Shown one piece after another: positions 1 to 5,996 of a DNA stretch of 8,731 nucleotides; the stretch's first letter is position 1, and each line of letters starts with the position of its first letter. The DNA lies in contig JAPLHJ010000037.1 in assembly GCA_026389675.1 (NCBI GenBank), forward strand, positions 1 through 8,731, in the 5' to 3' direction. The position numbers and the translations under genes were made by a program. The notes under the pieces are model-generated. The model was given only the letters and a program-made list of their open reading frames with translations. It made no database searches and had not been told where the DNA came from. This stretch comes from Chloroflexota bacterium (GTDB taxonomy: Bacteria; Chloroflexota; Dehalococcoidia; GIF9; UBA5629).

Positions 1-771
1 TATATTACCCACCAGGCCACCCCCTGTTATATGGGCCAGCCCATGTATCCGGTCCAGGAACGGTTTAAGGTCATTATAATAGCAACGGTGCGGTTGCAGC
101 AACGCTTCGCCAAGGGTCCGGCCAAGCTCCGGATAAATCATCTTCAGGGAAATGGCGTCACGGTCTATGCCGAAAACTTTACGCACCAGGGAATACCCGT
201 TGGTATGCAGGCCGCTGGATGCCAACCCCACCACAATATCGCCATCAACTATATTTTCACCGCTGATGACCCTGGCCTTTTCTACCACTCCCACAATGAA
301 GCCCACCAAATCGTAGTCAGAGGCCTTGTACATGCCCGGCATCTCGGCAGTCTCACCGCCTATGAGGGCACAGCCCACTTCTCTGCACGCCTCGGCCAGG
401 CCCGCAACCAGGGAGGCCACGGTCTGAGGCTGCAGTTTGCCCAATCCCACGTAATCGAGCATGAAAAGCGGACTGGCGCCGCAACACAGTATATCGTTGG
501 TGCAGTGGTTGACCAGATCCATGCCAACCGTGTCGTGCTTATCCATCAGGACGGCAATTTTAAGCTTGGTACCGACACCATCGGCACTGGATACCAGCAC
601 AGGGTCCTTATATTGATTCAGTTTAAAGAACGCGCCGAAATGGCCGATATCCGTCAGTACCTCGGGGCCGAAAGTCGGGCGCACCAGGTCCTTGATCAGA
701 TCCTTGGTCTTATCAGCGGCAGATATATCCACGCCCGCCTGGGCGTAAGCTCCCTTAGGTTTCGATTTCAC
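1..771 (-). CDS. purM: Phosphoribosylformylglycinamidine cyclo-ligase (AIR synthetase), 3' end cut by window
   Basis: PurM uses ATP to close the imidazole ring, turning FGAM into AIR, the fifth step of de novo purine synthesis in the cytoplasm. I translated the minus strand from a GTG at 771-769. The frame stays open for 257 codons to base 1, against a usual length of about 340-350, so roughly the last quarter lies outside the window. Family motifs are visible in order: ADGVGTK at residues 63-69, GGETAEMP at 138-145 and GLASSGLHTNGYSL at 182-195, the last typical of the ATP-binding/AIRS fold. The GTG start is supported by AAGGAG five bases upstream and by its 17-bp overlap with the end of purF, which implies co-transcription and probably translational coupling. 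Identity is very sure from motifs and neighbour; the exact start is fairly sure. Confidence 0.96.
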   Translation of the reverse strand, partial: MKSKPKGAYAQAGVDISAADKTKDLIKDLVRPTFGPEVLTDIGHFGAFFKLNQYKDPVLVSSADGVGTKLKIAVLMDKHDTVGMDLVNHCTNDILCCGASPLFMLDYVGLGKLQPQTVASLVAGLAEACREVGCALIGGETAEMPGMYKASDYDLVGFIVGVVEKARVISGENIVDGDIVVGLASSGLHTNGYSLVRKVFGIDRDAISLKMIYPELGRTLGEALLQPHRCYYNDLKPFLDRIHGLAHITGGGLVGNI

Positions 772-2185
772 TTAAACTCCTTGCTGTATCGAGGGGCAAT
801 GTCTCTAACTGCAGCTTGTCCATCTCAAGCTGCACCGGCATGGGGTATTCCCCTGTGAAGCAGGCTGCGCAGAAATTCTCACGGGGCAACCCGACTGCTT
901 CGATCAAGCCCTCCATACTGATATAACCCAGCGTATCGGCGCCGATGGCGTTCCTGATCTCGGGGACTGACTTCTGGGCTGCTATCAGTTCCCAGCGGGT
1001 GGCCATATCAACGCCGAAAAAGCACGGGTAACGTATGGGCGGGGCACAGATCCTCATATGCACCTCCCTGGCGCCGGCCTTGCGTAACATGTTTATAACG
1101 CGCGGCGTGGTGGTACCGCGTACGATACTATCGTCGACCACCACCAGGCGCTTGCCGGATATCTCCTGAGTAAGCGGGTTGAATTTCAACCGCACGCCCA
1201 GTTCGCGCAGCCGCTGGTCAGGCTCAATGAAGGTCCGTCCCACATAGCGGTTCTTGATCAGCCCCTCGTGATAGGGTATACCCGAGGCGCGGGCATAGCC
1301 GATGCCGGCCGCCGTAGCCGAGTCGGGTATGCCCATTACTATATCGGCATCCACAGGGTACTCGCGCGACAGGATAGCGCCCATATTTTCACGCGTCGAG
1401 TAGATAAGCTTGCCGTTAAGAACGCTGTCAGGCCGGGCGAAATAAATGTACTCGAATATACATAGTGCCTTACTCTCGCTATCGATGCGCGTGCTCCTCA
1501 CACCATTGCCGTCAATGGTCACTATCTCACCCGGCTCTATCTCCCGCACAAACTGGGCGCCGATATGGTCCAGGGCACATGTCTCAGATGCCAAGACCCA
1601 GCCGCCGTCAAGGCTGCCCAGTGAAAGCGGCCTGACGCCCATGGGGTCGCGCACGCCGTAAAGCTTGTCATTGGCCATAATGACCAGGGAGTAGGCGCCC
1701 TGCAGCCGCCGCATGGCATATTTTATCCTGGCCTCGATCTCTTTCTCAGGTGAAGAAAGCATCAGGTCGGCTATCACCTCCGAATCGGTCGAGGAGTTGA
1801 AAACAAAACCGTTCTGCTCAAGCCCGGCCCGCAAAGCGGCCGAGTTGGTGATGTTGCCGTTATGTCCCAGCGCCAGCCTGGTATCGGTGGTACCTACCAG
1901 CACCGGTTGGGCGTTGCAGGCCACGCTGGAACCCGTGGTGGAATAGCGGTTGTGGCCGATGGCGATATTCCCCTTTAGCCGCACAAGTACATCCTCGGTA
2001 AAAACGTGTGAAACCAGGCCCATAGCGGTGTGTATATAGATCTTACCGCTCTCGGCGGTAGCGATGCCGGCGCTCTCCTGCCCGCGGTGCTGAAGAGCGT
2101 AAAGGGCAAAGAAAGTTATACGGGCTACATCTACTCCGGGGGCATAGATACCGAAAATGCCGCAGCTTTCGTGCAAATCATGCAT
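755..2185 (-). CDS. purF: Amidophosphoribosyltransferase (glutamine PRPP amidotransferase)
   Basis: PurF makes 5-phosphoribosylamine from PRPP and glutamine, the committed first step of purine synthesis. At 476 aa it has the usual length. The N-terminal class II glutamine amidotransferase domain carries the probable nucleophile Cys8 in ESCGIFGIY, which would become N-terminal after removal of a seven-residue propeptide. HNRYSTTG (79-85 region) and GHNGNI (108-112) are glutaminase motifs. The C-terminal phosphoribosyltransferase domain has the PRPP loop VVVDDSIVRGTT at 348-359. Cys242, Cys388, Cys439 and Cys442 (the last two in FCAACFTGEYP) match the [4Fe-4S] ligands of the Bacillus subtilis-type enzyme, so an oxygen-sensitive cluster is likely. 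The ATG start has no clear Shine-Dalgarno but sits just after a promoter-like sequence. The stop overlaps purM by 17 bp. Confidence 0.98.
   Translation of the reverse strand: MHDLHESCGIFGIYAPGVDVARITFFALYALQHRGQESAGIATAESGKIYIHTAMGLVSHVFTEDVLVRLKGNIAIGHNRYSTTGSSVACNAQPVLVGTTDTRLALGHNGNITNSAALRAGLEQNGFVFNSSTDSEVIADLMLSSPEKEIEARIKYAMRRLQGAYSLVIMANDKLYGVRDPMGVRPLSLGSLDGGWVLASETCALDHIGAQFVREIEPGEIVTIDGNGVRSTRIDSESKALCIFEYIYFARPDSVLNGKLIYSTRENMGAILSREYPVDADIVMGIPDSATAAGIGYARASGIPYHEGLIKNRYVGRTFIEPDQRLRELGVRLKFNPLTQEISGKRLVVVDDSIVRGTTTPRVINMLRKAGAREVHMRICAPPIRYPCFFGVDMATRWELIAAQKSVPEIRNAIGADTLGYISMEGLIEAVGLPRENFCAACFTGEYPMPVQLEMDKLQLETLPLDTARSLSEIET
777..782 (-). promoter_or_regulatory. Ribosome binding site deciding the purM GTG start
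   Basis: On the minus strand AAGGAG lies five bases (TTTAA) before the GTG at 771. It sits inside the last codons of purF, so purM translation probably begins from ribosomes finishing purF. No in-frame ATG nearby offers a better start. Confidence 0.7.
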
Positions 2186-2199
2186 CGGATTACACGGGG

Positions 2200-2229
2200 A
2201 TTATAAGGCTTTTGCTGCGTCACGGTCAA
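2200..2229 (-). promoter_or_regulatory. Putative sigma70-type promoter for purF-purM
   Basis: Read on the minus strand, TTGACC (2229-2224) is followed after 18 bases by a perfect TATAAT (2205-2200). It lies in the intergenic gap directly upstream of purF. Expected initiation about 6-7 bases past the -10 box would be near 2193-2194, leaving only some 8-9 untranslated bases before the ATG at 2185, so the message would be almost leaderless. This rests on consensus matching by eye; no operator such as a PurR box was recognised. Confidence 0.55.
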
Positions 2230-2246
2230 AGTACTGAACCTGCCGC

Positions 2247-2271
2247 AATAGAAATAGGGGCCTGCTGCCCC
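2247..2271 (-). terminator. Weak terminator-like hairpin after the CARDB lipoprotein gene
   Basis: Thirteen bases past the stop codon, the minus strand has GGGGC, loop AGCAG, then GCCCC, followed by the U-rich but interrupted tract TATTTCTATT. The stem is only five base pairs and the T tract contains a C and As, so termination would be modest. Its position between the lipoprotein gene and the purF promoter is what a terminator would need. Confidence 0.4.
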
Positions 2272-2284
2272 GCAATACCCGGGC

Positions 2285-3685
2285 TTACGGCATAGGTGGA
2301 CAACCCCAAAACTCAGTACGGGAGTTGTTGGTTTCATCCGACTCGGTGACCGCTCCACCGGTATCAGCCACGACCTCGGTGACCGCTCCACCGGTATCAG
2401 CCACGACAGAAACCGTTGTATGGGACCCGATTACACATACGTGGTGATAAATGGGAAAGGTAAATGTTGCCTGGCTGCCCGCAACCAGTCCGCCACCAAC
2501 ATGGCTCGTGTCTCTCAACCCACCACCGACATAGAGATTCACGTCAAAAGGCCCGGTGTTCAGCGAGCCAATGTTCTTAACCGTGTATGAAATCTTGCTT
2601 ATGGGCGCCGGCAGGTAGGATATTTGTGTTATCGTCAGGTCCGGTTTGAGCGCAACCAGCGGCGGCATGACAGGCCCGAGTACCAGGCAGGAAAACGTCT
2701 TGGTCATGCTGTTGTTGCCTTCGTTAGATTCCATGGCAACATGCGTCGTATCCGCTGTGACCACTATGACGTCCGATATCCCGCTGCAAACGTAGGAATA
2801 CCCTGCAAAGTACCGTGTGGTGAAGGCCCCGGCAGCCAGCGCCGCTACAGCATCCTGGGCTTTTACTACACCGTCCACCGTCACATCTGACCACGTGACC
2901 GGTGATGCGGCCGTGCCCTGGTTCCTGATGCGGTAATAAATCTTATCGCCCGATTTCCATATATCTTCAATGATCATGTCGGGCCGCGCCACAACAAGAC
3001 CGGTAACTGTGACCTTGGTCGTGGCCTGGCCGAAATAGGCCGTATTGGCGGCGGTCAGTGTATAGGTCGTATCTACCAACGGTGATACAACCCTCGTGCC
3101 CGTGAGTCCCACACTGCCCACGCCGTTATCTATGGTAACGGCCACGGCGTTGCCGACATCCCAGCTAAGAGTTGAAGTGGAGCCGGCAATAATTCCAGCC
3201 GGTGCGGCATTGAAAGAGTTAATAACCGGCGGTGTCGGCGCAGGGGCGCCGCTGCCTGTATCACCGGTATCACCGGTATCCGCTGTGTCACCTGTGCCGG
3301 GAACGGCTTCAGTAATGAGGTTGACCGTTCCCTGGGTCTCCTGGGACCAGTTGCCGGAACTGTCCTGCACCGAGAAGAGGATTATATGCTTGCCCGGTGA
3401 CAGTTGAGTAGTATCAAAGTTTGCCATACTGCTCAAATCCCCGTCGATGCTGGAGCGCCAGCGGTAGGCTGTGATGCTGCCGCTGGCAGCAGTGCCATGA
3501 CCACTGAAGCTGACCGATTCTCCCCAGTTAAGACTGCTGGGCGAAATCCGGTCGATAAATGCCGCCGGCTTGTTTCCGCCAATAGCTGTGTTGCCGGGGG
3601 TGTTAGCCCCGGGCTGGACAATCGTGATACATGCCGAACTCAAAGCGATAATCAATGCCAGTGTCAGATACACAAACTTCTGCAT
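2285..3685 (-). CDS. Secreted, probably lipid-anchored protein with PKD-like, Ig-like and two CARDB domains
   Basis: This is an extracytoplasmic protein of 466 aa with no catalytic motif I recognise; adhesion or binding at the cell surface is an inference. Residues 1-19 form a signal peptide ending in LSSAC, a loose lipobox with Cys19 as possible lipid anchor. Next come a PKD/Ig-like segment (about 42-124, with YRWRSSIDG and SPGKHIILFSVQD), a low-complexity linker of GDT/ADT repeats (131-146), a second Ig-like segment starting PPVINSFNA (152-229), and two CARDB domains: 234-335 ending in ESNEGNN, and 347-466 ending in ESDETNN. Each CARDB domain holds one cysteine pair (300/333 and 417/462); no other cysteines exist beyond Cys19. 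The ATG follows AGGAGG at seven bases' spacing. CARDB2 carries an exact 11-residue duplication. Sure of the domain style, unsure of the role. Confidence 0.85.
   Translation of the reverse strand: MQKFVYLTLALIIALSSACITIVQPGANTPGNTAIGGNKPAAFIDRISPSSLNWGESVSFSGHGTAASGSITAYRWRSSIDGDLSSMANFDTTQLSPGKHIILFSVQDSSGNWSQETQGTVNLITEAVPGTGDTADTGDTGDTGSGAPAPTPPVINSFNAAPAGIIAGSTSTLSWDVGNAVAVTIDNGVGSVGLTGTRVVSPLVDTTYTLTAANTAYFGQATTKVTVTGLVVARPDMIIEDIWKSGDKIYYRIRNQGTAASPVTWSDVTVDGVVKAQDAVAALAAGAFTTRYFAGYSYVCSGISDVIVVTADTTHVAMESNEGNNSMTKTFSCLVLGPVMPPLVALKPDLTITQISYLPAPISKISYTVKNIGSLNTGPFDVNLYVGGGLRDTSHVGGGLVAGSQATFTFPIYHHVCVIGSHTTVSVVADTGGAVTEVVADTGGAVTESDETNNSRTEFWGCPPMP
2342..2407. repeat. Exact 33-bp tandem duplication inside the CARDB protein gene
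   Basis: Two identical, directly abutting 33-base copies occupy 2342-2374 and 2375-2407. The flanking bases differ on both sides, so the unit is exactly 33 bp. It preserves the reading frame and gives VVADTGGAVTE twice (residues 427-437 and 438-448). Complete identity, including third codon positions, points to a recent event or an assembly error. Confidence 0.95.
3245..3300. repeat. Degenerate 9-bp repeats encoding a GDT/ADT linker
   Basis: Short repeats of about nine bases (core caccggtat) encode the flexible linker GTGDTADTGDTGDTG between the first PKD-like segment and the next Ig-like segment. Such Thr/Asp/Gly runs are common between extracellular domains. The repeats are contiguous and coding, not a CRISPR array. 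Confidence 0.7.
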
Positions 3686-3692
3686 TTCCCTG

Positions 3693-3698
3693 CCTCCT
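3693..3698 (-). promoter_or_regulatory. Strong ribosome binding site of the CARDB protein gene
   Basis: AGGAGG on the minus strand, seven bases before the ATG at 3685. It fixes the start and fits the signal peptide that begins there. The 96-bp gap it lies in is AT-rich around 3725-3770 and probably holds the promoter, but I could not single out convincing -10 and -35 boxes. Confidence 0.7.
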
Positions 3699-3781
3699 GT
3701 TATCGAATCTCAATGATCTGCCGCTGCTATATGAATAATTTACCATAACAAAGCATAAATTGATAGACGGCTGCCTGTCTG

Positions 3782-4549
3782 TTACCCCGCCGCGTTTATC
3801 AACCACTTCATAGCCGTGTTGATAGCCCGCTCGTCCTGCCGCAATCTGTGCCCGGCGCCGCGCAGTATGACCAGCTCTTTGGGCTGGCCTGCTTTTGCAA
3901 ATAGTTTCTCGGCATGGGCGAGGGGTACCACCTCATCCCGGTCGCCGTGCACCAGCAGCAGCGGCTTGGGCGCTATCTTGTCAATATATTCAATCGGCGC
4001 GACCGTTCTGAATCCTTCCAGCCATTTCTCCACCGAAGCTGGGAAATCGGCATCCCTGATTATCCCGATCTCCCTGAACCTCTGGATAAGCGTGTCCGCT
4101 GTTTGGCCGCCGGCCATGAAGTCAAACTCAGCCGGGCAGGCGAAGGTGGCCACGGCATGCACGCGCTTGTCCTTAGCTGCCGCGTAAACGCAGGTCGCCG
4201 CCCCACCCGACGACCCGATCAGGCAAATCCTGTTTTTATCCACCTCGGGCAGCATCGCCAGGAAGTCGATAGCCGCTGCCAGGTCGTGGGTCCAGCCCAG
4301 CATATCGATATTACCCTGGCTGGGACCGCAGCCGCGGAAATTGAAGACCAGCGATACGAAGCCGGCCCGGCAGAACCGGGCAGCGAGTTCGGGATAGCCG
4401 CCCTGCTCCCCCGGGTTATACGGGACTGCCGGAATGCCGTGGCAGATGCAGACGGCCGGGTATATCCTGTTGCACTCCTCCGGTAGGAACACCTCCCCTG
4501 ACAGCATCATCTCATCAGCGCACAATATAACCGCCGAATGCCGCATCAT
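3782..4549 (-). CDS. Alpha/beta hydrolase (serine hydrolase, S9/dienelactone-hydrolase-like)
   Basis: A single-domain alpha/beta hydrolase of 255 aa, with no signal peptide, so probably cytoplasmic. The catalytic triad can be read directly: nucleophile Ser114 in GSSGG (112-116), Asp205 in HGDRDEVVP, and His234 in GAGH. HGIP (37-40) and FNFRGCGPSQG (69-79) resemble the oxyanion region of acyl-peptidase or esterase relatives. The substrate cannot be deduced. The frame runs open further upstream, but I chose the ATG at 4549 because its first four bases form an ATGA overlap with the stop of the M50 gene and homology begins there. A longer reading would lie inside the M50 coding region. Co-expression with the M50 protease and tlyA is therefore likely. 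Confidence 0.9.
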   Translation of the reverse strand: MMRHSAVILCADEMMLSGEVFLPEECNRIYPAVCICHGIPAVPYNPGEQGGYPELAARFCRAGFVSLVFNFRGCGPSQGNIDMLGWTHDLAAAIDFLAMLPEVDKNRICLIGSSGGAATCVYAAAKDKRVHAVATFACPAEFDFMAGGQTADTLIQRFREIGIIRDADFPASVEKWLEGFRTVAPIEYIDKIAPKPLLLVHGDRDEVVPLAHAEKLFAKAGQPKELVILRGAGHRLRQDERAINTAMKWLINAAG

Positions 4550-5172
4550 TTGATAACCCCAAACATCAGTAACGCCAGCAATCCCCATGACAGCGCGGCC
4601 AGCACCATCCATGCAGCCTTGTTCCAGCGCAGTATCTTGACGCCGTCCAACGGCGGGAAGGGTACAAGGTTGAAGGCGGCCAGCCAGAGGTTTACCTGGA
4701 ACCCGAAACTGCCTACCAAGCTCCACAGTCCCGCATCCCCGCTGCCCGTTGCTATCAGGTAGAAAAGGCCCGCCAGCGCTATATTGGTTAGCGGACCGGC
4801 AGCTGAGATAAGGCCCTCCTCCCTGGGGTCGGGGTTTTTATAGGTGGAGGTATAAACCGCGCCGGGGGCGAAGAAAAGGAACCTTCCGAAGCTGAGCAGG
4901 GCGGAGGCCACGGCTATGAGCAGTCCCAGTTTCCACATGCGGAACTCGGCATGGTAGCCGAAGCGTTGCGCCACGCCTTTATGCGCCAGTTCGTGGAAGA
5001 GGAAGCCCGTGCCGATGCCAACCAGTGCCACGCCGAAATAAACCGCGAAGCGCACCAGCGACTGCGGATACGGTATGTCGCGGACTGGCATCAGGTACTG
5101 CAGCGAAAAACAGAATCCCAACGCCAGCCAGCAGATGGCCAGGTCGCGCAGCTCTATCCCGCTGAACTTCAT
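4546..5172 (-). CDS. M50 (site-2-protease-like) membrane zinc metalloprotease
   Basis: A small polytopic membrane protein of 208 aa. The zinc-binding motif HELAH lies in a hydrophobic segment (His60, Glu61, His64), and a later NLVPFPPLDG supplies the conserved Asp (Asp176) in the second S2P/M50 motif. AAGPLTNI (about 124-131) is also typical of the family. There are about six hydrophobic segments and no PDZ or CBS domain, so it is the minimal form. M50 proteases cut proteins within the membrane, often releasing regulators; the substrate here is unknown. I chose the ATG at 5172 because it overlaps the tlyA stop as ATGA. An ATG at 5181 adding three residues (MEA) is possible, and neither start has a strong Shine-Dalgarno. 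The gene end overlaps the hydrolase start in the same way. Confidence 0.92.
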   Translation of the reverse strand: MKFSGIELRDLAICWLALGFCFSLQYLMPVRDIPYPQSLVRFAVYFGVALVGIGTGFLFHELAHKGVAQRFGYHAEFRMWKLGLLIAVASALLSFGRFLFFAPGAVYTSTYKNPDPREEGLISAAGPLTNIALAGLFYLIATGSGDAGLWSLVGSFGFQVNLWLAAFNLVPFPPLDGVKILRWNKAAWMVLAALSWGLLALLMFGVIK

Positions 5173-5900
5173 GGCTTCCATGGCCTCAGCTGCACCAGGA
5201 ACTCTTTATTGCCCTCCGCTCCCAGGATCGGCGAAGCCGCCAGGTTGAGGAGTTTCAGCCTGTTGCTGTTCATCCAGACGACCAAGCGGCCGATGGTTCT
5301 GGCATGGACGGCAGGGTCCTTGATCACGCCACCTTTGCCTACCTCATCCCTTCCGGCTTCAAATTGCGGTTTGAAAAGGACCACCAGTTCGCCCTCTTTT
5401 GACAGGTGCGTAAGTACATTGGGAATCACACTGGTAACCGAGATAAACGAAACGTCCATTACTGCCAGGCTGACTTCACCCGGCAGGTCGAAAGGATAAT
5501 GCGCATTGACCTTCTCCATGACGACCACCCGGCCGTCCTGCCTCAGCTTGTAATCGAGTTGCCCGTAGCCGACATCGAGGGCATAAACCCTCTCGGCGCC
5601 ATGTTGCAGCAGGCAATCTGTGAATCCTCCCGTGGAAGCACCCACGTCAAGACAGGCCAGTCCCTTCACATCAATCCCGAATTCCTGCAGGGCATGCGCC
5701 ATCTTCAAACCGCCGCGGCTCACGTAGGGCATCTTCTCCTTTAGCCGGATGTCCGCGTCCTCCGGTACCGTGCTGCCGGCCTTGGTCATCACATTGCCAT
5801 TCACGGTCACCTCACCAGCCATGATCGCGGCCTGTGCCCTGCTCTTGTTGTCTGCCAATCCCCGTGCGACCAGCAGGCTATCTAAACGTAATTTAGGCAT
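5169..5900 (-). CDS. tlyA: TlyA-family rRNA 2'-O-methyltransferase (S4 + FtsJ-like domains)
   Basis: TlyA proteins transfer methyl groups from S-adenosylmethionine to ribose 2'-OH in 16S and/or 23S rRNA; in mycobacteria this gives capreomycin sensitivity, and older annotation calls them hemolysins. Length is 243 aa, close to the usual. An N-terminal S4 RNA-binding domain (about 3-60, LDSLLVARGLADNKSRAQAA) is followed by the methyltransferase domain, with the SAM motif LDVGASTGG at 84-92. The K-D-K-E catalytic tetrad is complete: Lys66 in SRGGLK, Asp149 in MDVSF, Lys177 in FKPQFE, Glu233 in NKEF. The ATG is the only reasonable start, yet no Shine-Dalgarno is visible before it, and a hairpin repeat ends only 11 bp upstream. 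The stop overlaps the next gene. Confidence 0.95.
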   Translation of the reverse strand: MPKLRLDSLLVARGLADNKSRAQAAIMAGEVTVNGNVMTKAGSTVPEDADIRLKEKMPYVSRGGLKMAHALQEFGIDVKGLACLDVGASTGGFTDCLLQHGAERVYALDVGYGQLDYKLRQDGRVVVMEKVNAHYPFDLPGEVSLAVMDVSFISVTSVIPNVLTHLSKEGELVVLFKPQFEAGRDEVGKGGVIKDPAVHARTIGRLVVWMNSNRLKLLNLAASPILGAEGNKEFLVQLRPWKP

Positions 5901-5911
5901 AATAGTGACAA

Positions 5912-5981
5912 TCGTAGGGGCGTACCTTCAGGTGCGCCCGCAAATGCTATACCGGGCGGGTTTGAAAACCCGCCCCTACGA
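5912..5981. repeat. 70-bp palindromic element made of two head-to-head hairpin units
   Basis: The ends are perfect 11-bp inverted repeats, tcgtaggggcg at 5912-5922 and its complement at 5971-5981. The left half folds as GGGCG + TACC (5918-5926), loop TTCA, GGTG + CGCCC (5931-5939). The right half, read on the minus strand, folds as GGGCG + GGTT, loop TTCA, AACC + CGCCC (5975-5954). Arm, loop and basal stem are identical in both units while the upper four base pairs differ and still pair. The outer arms overlap the inner stems, so one long hairpin and two short hairpins are mutually exclusive. It fills most of the 96-bp gap between the SDR gene and tlyA. It carries no ORF and no T tract; GTAGGGGC-type palindromes are dispersed repeats in many bacteria. 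Only one copy lies in this window. Confidence 0.85.
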
Positions 5982-5996
5982 AATTACACAAATTGA

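Noticed and set aside
31..858. A 275-codon plus-strand open frame across the left end.
   Set aside because: It is antisense to purM and the end of purF, whose minus-strand frames carry clear conserved motifs; its translation shows no domain and it has no ribosome binding site.
3245..3300. Short repeats resembling a CRISPR or VNTR array.
   Set aside because: The units are contiguous, about nine bases, without spacers, and encode a GDT/ADT linker in frame.
3745..3781. A hairpin after the hydrolase stop as terminator.
   Set aside because: The minus strand gives only a short stem with a bulged A (GAC-GG against CC-GTC) and a broken A/T stretch rather than a T run; too weak to call.
3914..4486. 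A 190-codon plus-strand open frame.
   Set aside because: It lies opposite the alpha/beta hydrolase with its intact catalytic triad; the translation looks like antisense of GC-rich coding DNA.
4550..4726. A 59-residue N-terminal extension of the hydrolase.
   Set aside because: It would run inside the M50 coding sequence in another frame, has no hydrolase similarity, and the ATGA overlap at 4546-4549 gives a natural start.
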